From Liopterus haemorrhoidalis (taxonomy: Eukaryota; Arthropoda; Insecta; Coleoptera; Dytiscidae), in contig OZ020617.1 in the NCBI GenBank assembly GCA_963971575.1, positions 23,380,740 through 23,444,739 of the forward strand: a stretch of DNA of 64,000 nucleotides, read 5' to 3'. The translations under genes and the position numbers were made by a program. Positions 55,354 through 64,000 of the stretch are shown here, piece by piece; within the stretch, counting starts at the first letter, position 1, and each line of letters opens with the position of its first letter. Below the pieces are notes generated by a model. The model saw only the letters and a list, made by a program, of their open reading frames with translations. It was not told where the DNA came from and did no database searches.

Positions 55354-56424
55354 TGTAACGAAACGACTAGTCCGCTGGAATAAAGAACCAAACTTTCACA
55401 AATAACCCGTCGCGAGAATTTCTTTGAAAAGAGGTTGCCATCGTGTTTTGGATTTTTTACAAGGGTTTATTTTTGAGAATTCAAATAATAAAATTTTAGA
55501 AAATTTACTTTTACAAGTAACTTTAAAATATATTTAAAGTTGATTGTTCAAGGAGACTTTGAGTTATTATTTAATAACTTTGAACAACCTTTTTACCCAT
55601 TTTCTTAGAAATGCGACTAAACTGCTTATTTAAACCCCTATCTCTCTGGAGAGGAGATCAGTCAGTATTCGGTCTCCATAACATTAACATCTAATTTGTT
55701 GAATTCTTAGAGGAACTGGTTCGGCATTTTGGTGGATTACTCGATTCTGTTTGTTTTGTTTTATTCATTAATTTAATTACATTTTAATCTTTCAAACTAA
55801 AACTTTTTGTAAATATTATTACTAGGGTCCGGCAAAAATATGCAACGGTACTTTTGCCATAGGCGTGCTATTTTAAACTTTATTTTAACAAAAAACCAAC
55901 AAAACACAAAAGAATAAAACACTTGTACCGCAATGAGTTCTTATCTTAATAACGACAACTCATTATTTTGGGATTATATACGAGATAGGTAATTCCGGTA
56001 ACTCCTTTGCCATTGATCAGATTTTGATAAGATATTAAATTTTGTATACGCTACACTATTTGTCAGCAGGGCACATTACAAATATATATAATTACATTTT
56101 ATTTCTACAGATAACACATGTGCCGCTTTTTATCGAAAAACACCTAACTAAAGTACCGTTGCATATTTTTGCCGGACCCTAATTATTACTATTAATAAAT
56201 TTAATTCACTAATTGTAACCGTCTTAACGTGTGTAAACCTTCTCCTTTAAGAACTTAAGTGAACATTTAAGATCCAGACTAATTACAAGATGCCTGATCG
56301 GTCGGTTGGTAAGTACATATAATTACATATCATTTAATTCACATGATGAACGCTGGATAACACTCACGCCTACTACTCGAACTCCTTTAGTCAGGAATCT
56401 GATTTCAGTTTGTATGTAATATCA
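55354..56424 (+). mobile_element. LTR-like repeat, copy 1
   Basis: Starts TGTAACGAAACGACTAGTCC and shares most of its length with 59889-61006: CCGTCGCGAGAATTTCTTTG, TTGTTGAATTCTTAG, GATCCAGACTA..., GTCGGTTGGTAAGTACA, CACGCCTACTACTCGAA. It contains a TATA-like TATTTAAA (55628). A MITE interrupts it at 55823-56181. Length, TG start and direct orientation suggest LTRs, but a CA end and primer site were not confirmed. Confidence 0.55.
55823..56181. mobile_element. hAT-type MITE with long perfect inverted ends
   Basis: TAGGGTCCGGCAAAAATATG and the exact complement at the right end, inverted over about 31 bp, with an 8-bp duplication ATTATTAC (55815-55822 and 56182-56189). 359 bp. Confidence 0.93.
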
Positions 56425-56443
56425 CTTTACATAAAATCAACCG

Positions 56444-56848
56444 ATGTCTGTAAGTTACATCAACAAGTCGAAGGCGATAGTAGCTAAGGTAGGTAAGAAG
56501 GTCACAAAACAGGAAAATAAACAGGATAAATCTTCTTCAAAATCTTTTAAGTGTTTTAAATGCGGTAATACAAACCATAAAGCCAATGATTGTCAGGCGA
56601 AAAATTTAAAATGTAAAATTTGTAAAAAAATGGGACACGTACAATCTGTTTGTTTCTCAAAATCAAAATACGTCGATCAAAAATGTGTAAGTAATGGCGA
56701 TGTAGAAAAATATTCGGAGGAAGATTCATTACATGACGTCGAAATCAATTATTTCGGCCATTCTACTGATTTAAAGAAATACATACTCAATATTAAAATT
56801 AAAAATGTAAGTTGTAGGATGGAATTAGATGAGAAAAAGTTCAAATAA
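56444..56848 (+). pseudogene. Ty3/gypsy Gag nucleocapsid fragment
   Basis: A 134-codon frame with two CCHC zinc knuckles: C37-x2-C40-x4-H45-x4-C50 and C57-x2-C60-x4-H65-x4-C70, bind-RNA motifs of retroelement Gag. It then enters the approach to the protease (KNVSCRMELD), where a deletion removes the active site and everything up to the integrase tail. It starts about 20 bp after the LTR-like repeat. Insect endogenous retroelement remains, not functional. Confidence 0.8.
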
Positions 56849-56871
56849 GATTGTACGATAGTAAAATTATC

Positions 56872-57254
56872 AAATGGAAAATGGGTACAGTACATACAAG
56901 AAAAGGGTTATTACATTATGAAGTTTTAGTTAATGGGAAATTACGCTCGCGTCATGTAGATCAAATGATGAAAACCAAATGTGAGGAATCTAATGATGAA
57001 ACCGGGTTCATATATTTTCCTGTTTCATAAAAAGCACCTACCTTACATTGTCAAAAACGAAATAAGCTTTCTTTCCAGGAGTCTGTTACTACAGTTACGG
57101 ATAGTTCACAATCCGGAATAAATAACGATAATAGCAATGACGGAGAAGAAGCTGTTGCTGTACCTGCACCAGAGATTAGTAATAATGAAGAAGCCCAAGC
57201 TTCTCTTCGCCGCTCTTCGAGAGATCGGCGACCACCTGATCGTTGGGGTTACTA
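56872..57254 (+). pseudogene. Ty3/gypsy integrase C-terminal tail
   Basis: The + frame encodes KWKMGTVHTRKGLLHYEVLV, then NGKLRSRHVDQMM (the GPY/F-like region of gypsy integrases), a stop, and an acidic tail ending RRSSRDRRPPDRWGY and stop at 57252-57254. Most of Pol between the Gag fragment and this tail is missing. Confidence 0.7.
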
Positions 57255-57258
57255 AATT

Positions 57259-57270
57259 CAAGGAGGGAAA
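57259..57270 (+). other. Candidate polypurine tract
   Basis: AAGGAGGGAAAA lies 4 bp after the integrase stop and is followed by TTGTTATATATG. This is the position of a polypurine tract and the start of a 3' LTR (TGTTATATATG). That start differs from the TGTAACG repeats, so those may belong to another element. Confidence 0.6.
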
Positions 57271-57419
57271 ATTGTTATATATGATATGTAGGTTTATTAG
57301 ATTATGTACGTTGCTAGGATACAAAATGAATGTGACATGTAATGAAATAAAAGAGATGAATATTATTGTACAAATCAGTTCCATTTATTATGTCAATATA
57401 ATAATTATAATACACTACA

Positions 57420-57545
57420 AATATATTTAAAACAAAAATTATAATATATGTTATAAACTTTTTTTTTATATTATTTTTGTAAACTCAACCTCTTTGTATG
57501 AGGCACAAGCCTCTAAAGCAAATAAAATTTTATTATTATTCTTAT
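57420..57545 (+). mobile_element. LINE 3' end with (TTA)n tail
   Basis: CTTTGTATGAGGCACAAGCC, TCTAAAGCAAATAAAATT and a TTATTATTATT tail look like the 3' terminus of a Jockey/CR1-group LINE. It could be the remainder of the LINE at 54583-55353. Confidence 0.45.
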
Positions 57546-57658
57546 ATTTCGTTTAAAATTTCAACGTAAAACGTAAGCTTGTTTGGCGCAAGGGCTAGCC
57601 AGTTCGTCGATGAGATAGGGCACGCGCCTGTTCGTTCCTCGGCGTGGTCACTGACATT

Positions 57659-57975
57659 TTAAAGAGAAAATAATGTCACTCTGCAGGATGGAACACCCTG
57701 AGGGTTGCTGAAAACGATAATTAATTTTGGACTTTTTTCTGGAGTTGCGCCTAAAATGTAGTCTGCCTGTAATACATCCGATGTAGAAGGCCTTTTAATT
57801 TCGCAACGACATTTGTAGGTATTATCAGCCAGCTCGAAGAAAGCCTTAGATGAATATGCCATCAAAAAGCATACCTCCTGGTTACTTCTTCATCAATGAC
57901 CTTGAAATACTCTTTAAGTAAATAACACTCCCTGAAGAATAGTTGTTTTGGATGACCATAATCATCCAGTGTCAC
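57659..57975 (-). pseudogene. Unidentified coding fragment with a one-base frameshift
   Basis: Two abutting minus-strand frames read as one protein: upstream VSVTLDDYGHPKQLFFRECY then LLKEYFKVIDEEVTRRYAF (57975-57865), downstream MAYSSKAFFELADNTYKCRC, EIKRPSTSDVLQADYILGAT and SPKLIIVFSNPQGVPSCRVT (57862-57659). They join at a run of five T (minus strand) where a sixth would keep the frame. Composition is balanced, unlike chance AT-rich frames. I do not recognise the family. The tandem-unit repeat begins right after 57975. Confidence 0.45.
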
Positions 57976-58440
57976 AGAAACCCTTAAGTAATAAGTAAGA
58001 TATTTGAATATTTTAGTTTTAATGTGATCCTCGAAATTCCTCATAACAGATTATCTTTCTTATTATGTCATAATAATATTTGGCATACACATTTTTCTGC
58101 TAAGTTAATAATAAGTGTGATATTTCAATATTTTAGTTTTAAGGTGTCACCCCATAACTTGACATATATTCATCCAAGTGAAAACATGTACTGAAGAAAA
58201 AAGATTTGGTTTCTTATTGTAAACATTTTTGGTAATATACATTTTTCTATTAATTCAATAATAAGGAAGATATTCTGAGATTTTTAGTAAATGGTTTTAA
58301 ACCCGAAACAACCCTTTGAATAAAAAATTTGAAATGCCATATAGCCTATGTTTGAATCTTGGTTTTACTATATCATCGTACCAAATTTCTTGAAAATATA
58401 TTCAACTGTTTTTTTGTAAATCTCGAGACAGACAGACAAA
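57975..58440 (+). repeat. Tandem-unit repeat (about three units)
   Basis: Units TAATAAGTGTGATATTTCAA, AGTTTTAAGGTGTCACCCC, AAGATTTGGTTTCTTATTG match 18856-19240; the tail includes CTCGAGACAGACAGACAAA. Confidence 0.6.
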
Positions 58441-58667
58441 ATTTATTTATCTACGACCATCAAATAATAAATGCATTATGCATTATGTGTCCAACTGTAA
58501 ATACTCAAAACTATTGATATTGCAACAAGTGTAAAAAAGTGACCCGCACGCGTGATCACCCGTAAATTATTAACGTTTTTTTACACAGCAAATTTTTATT
58601 TAATAAGTTAGTTAGTTAGTTTGGCGGTCAGCAACGATGACTATTTACACCTTACATAGCCTATATT

Positions 58668-58907
58668 CAGTGGCGGCGCTAGCGGGGGGTCCGGGGAGGC
58701 CCGGGCTTCCTTAAAAGTTGCTCTGGCCCCCAGTTGGCCCCCCTAGAAATACTTGGAAAAAATATATTTTAGAAGTGAGGATCTTTTTTTTAGATCATTA
58801 CTTGTATTTTCATATGTAAACGATAAAAAAATATTTCCTGGCCCACCCAAATTTTACTCCAAATTTTTTTGGCCCCCCCTAGATTTTAAGAGCTAGCGCC
58901 GCCACTG
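58668..58907. mobile_element. hAT MITE (CAGTGGCGGCGCTAGC family) with one cassette
   Basis: Perfect 16-bp ends CAGTGGCGGCGCTAGC / GCTAGCGCCGCCACTG and an exact 8-bp duplication CCTATATT (58660-58667 and 58908-58915). The cassette (58772-58803) reads AAGTGAGGATC, T-run, AGATCATTACTT. Confidence 0.97.
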
Positions 58908-59291
58908 CCTATATTTATAATTATAGGCCAGTCATAACTTCAATAACAAACTTAGTGGCGAGAAAATATCTAAATAATTTTTTTTTGCATTTGAATTATA
59001 GACTAATATTGCTCTTCACTCTTTTATTTTACTAAAACATACCTGTTGAAGTCATATTTAGTTTGTGTTCGATAGTGATTTTGAAGATTTACAAATTTTA
59101 AAAGTTTTATTTAATATAGGGACATTTGTATTGGTATCGCTAAATTTTATTATGTTTACATTTGCCGACATTTTATAATACGTTGTGATTTGTTTTGACA
59201 TTTGAGTTCACATATAGTAATTCTTATAGTAATCTTATAGTAATTTCTAAAATCCCTTTCTTTTTAGTTTGTTGTTTATTTTTGTGTTTAG

Positions 59292-59580
59292 TAAAGTGAG
59301 CAGACGTCCTACATTAGGTAGAACTGTCCTACATTTGGGTTCCTTGTCGCACATCGAAATCTGTCCCACAAATGTCCTACATTGGACAAAATGAAGGCGA
59401 GGACCTTTTTTCTTTTTCTCATCACTTAGATTTTAGGAGGTGATGACCTTTTTTTTTGCTCGTCACTTGGATTTTGGGAGGTGAGGACCTTTTTTTTTGC
59501 TCGACACTTAAATTTTGAGAGGTGAAAAGCTTTTTTTTGTACCTGTCCCACATTCCATTATAAAACATCTGGTTACTTTA
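59292..59580. mobile_element. hAT-type MITE with three cassettes
   Basis: Ends TAAAGTGAGCAGACGT and ACATCTGGTTACTTTA are imperfect inverted repeats, with an exact 8-bp duplication GTGTTTAG (59284-59291 and 59581-59588). GTCCTACATT/GTCCCACATT motifs lie inside the ends, and three cassettes lie at 59395-59535. Confidence 0.85.
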
Positions 59581-60410
59581 GTGTTTAGTTATATATTTTC
59601 TTATAGATAACTTATAGATTTCTATTTGATATTGTGTGTAGTGCATAGCTTTTTAGGTTATATTCAACATTTCTATTTTCTTTTCTTTGATCATATTTTT
59701 GGATCACATCAGTCCTTTTTAAGACTATTTTGCCTATTAGAATAGTTTCTATTCTGTTCTTATTCTTATATTTTCATTTCATTTCGATACAAGTAACAGC
59801 GTACGAATATTACATTCGTTAAACGGATGCTATGTAAACGTACCTAATATGACATCTCAAAAAAGTGACGTTTCCAGTGATGCAACTGTGTAACGAATCG
59901 CTTAGACCGCCGGAACAACTTTCACAAACTACTCGTCGCGAGAATTTCTTTGAAAGGCATTTTTCGGTATTTTTAAAGGGTACATATTTTTGAGAATTAA
60001 AACAAAATTAAATTAGAAACCTTACGTCTCAGCACTTAACATTATAAATATATTTTTAATGGTTCATTGATCAAGGAGACATTTGTTCAGAGTTATTGCT
60101 TAATAACTTTGCCTAGAAATGACTTATAAATACACCTGAAGATAGAGGGCAGAAAGTATTCGATCCAGTTAGCGTTAACATCAAAGTTGTTGAATTCTTA
60201 GCACTGTGTCGACATTCTGGTGGTCTTCCGATTCTCTTTGTTTTATCTTATCATTATTTTCATATATATATATATATATAAGTTCTTCACATAAGTTCTT
60301 AAAGGTGAAGGTTTACACACGTAGTAAGTAAGACGGTTTAAAATGAATAAATTTGATTTATTAAAAGTAATATTTACAATTAGTTTAAATGTTATATATA
60401 TATATATATA

Positions 60411-60759
60411 AGGAGAAATAATAGTTCTTATTTACTCGTCAAATTATATTAAAAAATATTATTACAAAATAATAATTTTATGAGACGTTTCGACTGGGAC
60501 ATCCAGTCATCTCCAGAGCAGGCAAGCCCGTTACTTGAGTAACGGGCTTGCCTGCTCTGACACAACATGTCGCACTTCTACGTACACATAGTGGTCTAGC
60601 TGCTAAAATATGTTTAGAAGTTTTTAATTAGTTTTGGTTTTTTTAACTTTAGACTGAAGATGACTGGATGTCCCAGTCGAAACGTCTCATAAAATTATTA
60701 TTTTGTAATAATATTTTTTAATATAATTTGACGAGTAAATAAGAACTATTATTTCTCCT
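60411..60759. mobile_element. Penelope-like terminal palindrome between AT microsatellites
   Basis: Arms about 60411-60512 and 60654-60759 are inverted repeats (AGGAGAAATAATAGTTCTTA, GAGACGTTTCGACTGGGACA). (AT)n tracts flank it (60388-60410 and 60794-60826). Between the arms is a second, perfect 22-bp palindrome (60514-60559, 2-base loop). Confidence 0.6.
60654..60687 (+). ncRNA. Hammerhead-ribozyme-like core
   Basis: CTGAAGA, stem GACTGG/CCAGTC (6 bp, with a bulged T), then GAAACGTC. Fits CUGANGA - stem II - GAAA. The left-arm copy has CTGGAGA, which breaks the core. Catalysis is not established. Confidence 0.42.
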
Positions 60760-60789
60760 CATATCATTTTTCGTCAAGAACCATATTTC

Positions 60790-60827
<38 letters not shown>

Positions 60828-61188
60828 CGCGAACAGCTAAGATCCAGACTATTATTAGGATGTCTCATCAGTCGGTTGGTAAGTACACAAATACATATCA
60901 TTTAATTCACATATCGTAAATGATGATCCTTGATCACGCCTACTACTCGAAATCCTTTAGTCAGCAATCTCATTTCAGTTTGAGATTAAACTTTATATAA
61001 TATCACAGTCTCGCTACCTAGTGAACAATAAATGATACGCTGTAAAGTAACGTATCAGGGCTTGCTACAATTGCACTGACTGGCCGACTACCCTATAGAA
61101 TATTATTTATAAGTTAGAACGAATAAAATAATAAATAATAGTATTTTAAACATTGTTGTAAATTACGATCAGCTGATCGTTCGGTAGC

Positions 61189-61395
61189 AGTAGCGGCGCT
61201 AGCTCTTAAAATATGGAGAGGGGGGGGGGGCAGGAATTTTTTAAGTTAAATTTCGGGAGCAAATACAAGTGATGACCTAAAAAAAAGGTCCTCACTTCTA
61301 AAATACATTTTTCTCTAAACAATTCTAGGGAGCCAACTGGAGGGGCCAACTAAGGGAGCCAACTGGACCCCCGGGACCTCCTCGGGTGGTAAGCC
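61189..61395. mobile_element. Truncated MITE of the CAGTGGCGGCGCTAGC family with a covarying cassette
   Basis: Begins CAGTAGCGGCGCTAGC and follows the reverse complement of 58668-58907. The cassette (61266-61299) reads AAGTGATGACCT, A-run, AGGTCCTCACTT. The far end is lost. Confidence 0.75.
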
Positions 61396-61628
61396 TCATC
61401 CTCGTGAAATATAGCCTCGATTATATGCTTGTTAAATAAAATACTATTTTTACAGATATCATCTTATAATCATCTAAAACGTATAGAAACCAAATATCAG
61501 ACCGAAAAAATAAAGCAAATAAATAGATATAGCCTCCAATTTTATTAATATAGATTACTAAATATAAATTTTGACCTTTTGATAAAAAGGTTATCAATAA
61601 TCATGGGTGCCGGGCGCTTAATTATTTA

Positions 61629-61800
61629 CAGGCTATTCCAACCTTTAGGCGTAACTAAATGGGAATTTTGTTCTTTTATGTTGTTACGAGAATGGACCTT
61701 GCTTGGTTTATTTCATATTTCACGTTGGTATGTGAAAATTTAAAATTGTAACAGTGAAACCATGGAAATGAATGACATTTATTAAACATTTTTAATACAT
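61629..61800. mobile_element. CAGGCTATT/CAGTCTGTT-family MITE, one end
   Basis: CAGGCTATTCCAACCTTTAG and the following TTGCTTGGTTTATTTC match the left half of 35064-35470. The rest merges into the tRNA-containing repeat; pieces of the right half recur at 62820-62990. Confidence 0.55.
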
Positions 61801-62665
61801 TTTTAGAGTTTTGTAGGTATGGCCAAAAAACCCTTATACTGTCAGTTTGATGGCTGTCTGTTCGGTAAAAATGGTAGCCAATCGACTAAACCTAGAGAGT
61901 TGAAATTTGGCATGCTTATACAACTCTTTGATTGGTACATAGGAAAAATACTAAAACATCTAAGAACATATCCCTCTAAATATGTAAACAAATATGTGCT
62001 CATCGAAAAAAAAATATATATATATTTTAAAAATTCTGTAAGGGTATCAAATGAAAGCCACTTCGTTAAGCCACAGTACTTGGATTAACGATCAAAATTT
62101 GATTTTTGCAAAATAAATTATTTTGAGGTGATTTTTGCCAAAATTGTGCAAAAAAAATTGTCCCACACCCTGTAGCCCAGATGGTTTAAACTAAAAATTT
62201 GAAAAAATCTAAGTATTGTACATTGGTGTGAACTAGAATAGTACAACAGGAATTTTTGATCAGATTATGTTTTCGGAAAATAACGCATTTTTTGTGTTTT
62301 TTTGTTGACGTTGTACAGAAGTTATAGTTATGTAACACACTAGACTGGAAGACATATCCTGGGCTAATGGTTAGCTTGTTCGCCTACTACGCAACAAATT
62401 TACGTTCGCTCCCGGCCAGAGGAGACAATTTTATTTTTTGTTTTGTTAACATTTTTATTTTGTTTAAATTATTTTGTCAAAATTCTATTTATATTTTGGC
62501 ATATGTTGCATTTAATTTTTAAAAGCGTAAATTTAATAACTAGTTGGAATGTTGGAATTTTATTTATTAATCATTCTATGTGTCATGTATACGAAACCAA
62601 AGGGGCGGAGCTTATGACAACCAATGGAAGTCATAGGCGCAATTTTCAAAATTTTCATGAACCTT
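61800..62665 (+). mobile_element. Dispersed repeat with tRNA-like module (copy 2)
   Basis: Parallel to 17535-18420 over its length. An 89-codon frame at its start (61819-62088) is present only because stops differ; copy 1 lacks it, so it is not a gene. Confidence 0.7.
62353..62424 (+). tRNA. tRNA-like pseudogene inside the repeat (copy 2)
   Basis: Box A-like TGGGCTAATGG (62360-62370) and box B-like CGTTCGCTCCC (62403-62413), the same relative position as in copy 1. The intervening anticodon-arm region differs strongly between copies. Confidence 0.45.
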
Positions 62666-63130
62666 GCTATATAAAAAATACTGCACATAATTAACAATTA
62701 CTACAAAGCAAAATTTGTCCTACACACTCAGCATGCCGCCTGCATTTATTATATACCTGCGAAACCATGAAATGTGTGCAAATTCACACTTCACATAAAT
62801 TTTTACATATTTTGAAGACAACAAAAATAAATAAATGGTAAATTAGTATTAAGAATGACAAAAAAATAAAATACAATGAAAAGGACATTTTATAATGACA
62901 ATAAATTTAATCTAGAATTTGCAATGTCAGTATGGTTTACAAAGCTTTTATTCGGCAAGCGGCAGCGTTTTTCAAACGGCTTTGATAGAACACATTGCCT
63001 AAAATGTGTGCAGCGGTTATTTTGCTGCAAAGGTTTAAAAACTAGAATATCTTCTAATTTACTGTTCGCTTCTCGCTTGTTGAAATAAAACCAACGTAAA
63101 TTAATATACGCGTGTACAGTTTTTATTATT
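62666..63130. other. Mixed repeat remnants
   Basis: 62820-62990 shares AATTAGTATTAAGAATGACA and TGGTTTACAAAGCTT with the MITEs at 35064 and 35574. No gene recognised. Confidence 0.4.
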
Positions 63131-63480
63131 ATTTTTTTTTTTCTTTCGATTTTTGGGGTGTTGTAGGTATGATTAAAAGACATTTATTTATACCATAACT
63201 CATGTATCTGTTTGGCTGCATGGTAGAAATTCTGGTAAAATGGCGTAGAGAGTTGAAGTTTGGTATCAATTTTTTGACCCGCGTGTAATAAAAATACGGA
63301 ATCTTTAAAAAACATTCGAGAAAAACAAATATGTATTAAACGAAAAAAATAATATATAGGGTATTTTAAATTGCTCACCATTGCTATCTCGAGAACTATA
63401 AGAGCTACGAGGTTGCTTAAATTGGACAACAAATACTATTTTACAGGAAAATATTAATGAGTGCATTTCAGTGGTGTAGT
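63130..63480 (+). repeat. Partial relative of the tRNA-containing repeat
   Basis: GTTGTAGGTATGATTAAAAG and TTTTTGACCCGCGTGTAATA parallel the first 350 bp of 17535 and 61800; the tRNA-like part is absent. Confidence 0.5.
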
Positions 63481-63856
63481 GCTAACTGAAAAAGTGCGGA
63501 AGCTCTCCCCCACTCACGTATGGAAGTTCAAAATAAGCAGTAGGCAGTTCTGGCCGTATGAATGTTTTAATACAAAATTAGATAATGCGGGGTACTACTG
63601 AACGGGCTGCAAATGTCGGAATGCATAAAATGCTTTTTTTAAATTATTTAATCAAAATTTATAAAAAAAAGACAAAATAAATCAATTTATCAAAATGTAA
63701 TCTTATTAAGTTTTACTTATAAAAGCTTCCAGATTGTTTCTGATCCACTTTCGCACATTAATTTGTGGTTTCCAAATTTCAGTTGGAGGACCATGTAGAT
63801 TTATGAACATTAAATTTGACACATGCTCTATTAATAATCGAGATCTAGCTTCAGTA
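63481..63856. other. No feature recognised
   Basis: AT-rich sequence without repeat ends. The minus-strand frame is unremarkable. Confidence 0.25.
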
Positions 63857-64000
63857 GGCTGACCAGACGTACTCTTTATTTTAGAGTATTATACTCTTTT
63901 CTAAGTAATATCCTCTTTACTCTTACATTTTTAAAATAACTCTAAATATACTCTTTTTTTGCTCATCACTTGTATTTCTAGAGTGAGGACCTTATTTTCT
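63857..64000. mobile_element. MITE cut off by the window edge, with one cassette
   Basis: Starts AGGCTGACCAGACGTACTCT and matches the reverse complement of the right part of 13043-13400. The cassette at 63957-64000 (GCTCATCACTTGTATTTCTA then GAGTGAGGACC) runs off the end. Confidence 0.65.

Larger units (their letters stand above)
59889..61006 (+). mobile_element. LTR-like repeat, copy 2, with a Penelope-like insertion
   Basis: Starts TGTAACGAATCGCTTAGACC and parallels 55354-56424. It contains TTATAAATACACC (60124), a plausible TATA region. AT microsatellites and the palindrome at 60411-60759 interrupt it. No internal retroelement region adjoins, so it is probably a solo copy. Confidence 0.55.

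Noticed and set aside
55354..61006. One complete LTR retrotransposon with repeats at 55354 and 59889 as its LTRs
   Set aside because: The interval contains a LINE end, other repeats and two hAT MITEs; there is no polypurine tract before 59889, and the candidate tract at 57259 leads to a different LTR start.
61819..62088. 89-codon plus-strand frame starting MAKKPLYCQF
   Set aside because: It lies in the dispersed repeat; the sister copy at 17535-18420 has stops in the equivalent frame.

Overview
This window looks like AT-rich, intron-bearing insect (or at least arthropod) nuclear DNA. The only intact host gene I can recognise is a four-exon DCTN6 (dynactin p27 subunit) on the + strand at 36213-45648. 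No bacterial-type operons, CRISPR arrays, rRNA genes or convincing functional tRNA genes are visible. Almost everything else is transposable-element material: mariner/Tc1 elements, hAT and PIF/Harbinger non-autonomous elements (MITEs), three LINE types, a Ty3/gypsy remnant, LTR-like repeats and Penelope-like terminal palindromes. The LINE, mariner and Ty3/gypsy remnants are of types common in insect genomes.

Layout. 1-9.1 kb: Harbinger MITEs (921-1490; 6423-8095), a minus-strand LINE relic (3021-3651), an internally deleted hAT with a C-terminal dimerisation domain (4509-5436), and a three-level nest of DNA transposons. 9.1-15 kb: a mariner split by a MITE (9151-10638), a hAT MITE (11108-11573), a Harbinger element with a decayed MADF domain (12245-12967) and a nearly full-length dead mariner (13414-14695). 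15-29 kb: repeat copies, a hAT MITE (16928-17290), a repeat with a tRNA-like module (17535-18420), minus-strand LINE 3' ends (18528-18855; 22867-23935) and mariner fragments (28186-28990). 29-36 kb: hAT MITEs (29308-29758; nested pair 31407-31998), a mariner C-terminus (30048-30345), a truncated THAP-domain ORF (34094-34315) and two inverted MITEs just upstream of DCTN6. 36-45.7 kb: DCTN6, whose 8.8-kb third intron is packed with transposons. 45.8-64 kb: nested inverted-repeat elements, a mariner interrupted by an RNase-H-bearing LINE, two Penelope-like palindromes with hammerhead-like cores, a LINE reverse transcriptase cleanly split by a MITE, Ty3/gypsy remains beside an LTR-like repeat, and more hAT MITEs.

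The most unusual signal is a dispersed 30-40 bp cassette: an inverted repeat of about 11 bp around a poly(T)/poly(A) loop, often in tandem. It sits inside at least seven hAT-type MITEs with verified 8-bp target duplications but different termini. Two copies of one MITE family (58668-58907 and 61189 onward) differ by paired changes in both arms, so the hairpin is preserved. I know of no named element matching this. All coordinates and alignments were made by eye; family names beyond superfamily level are inference.
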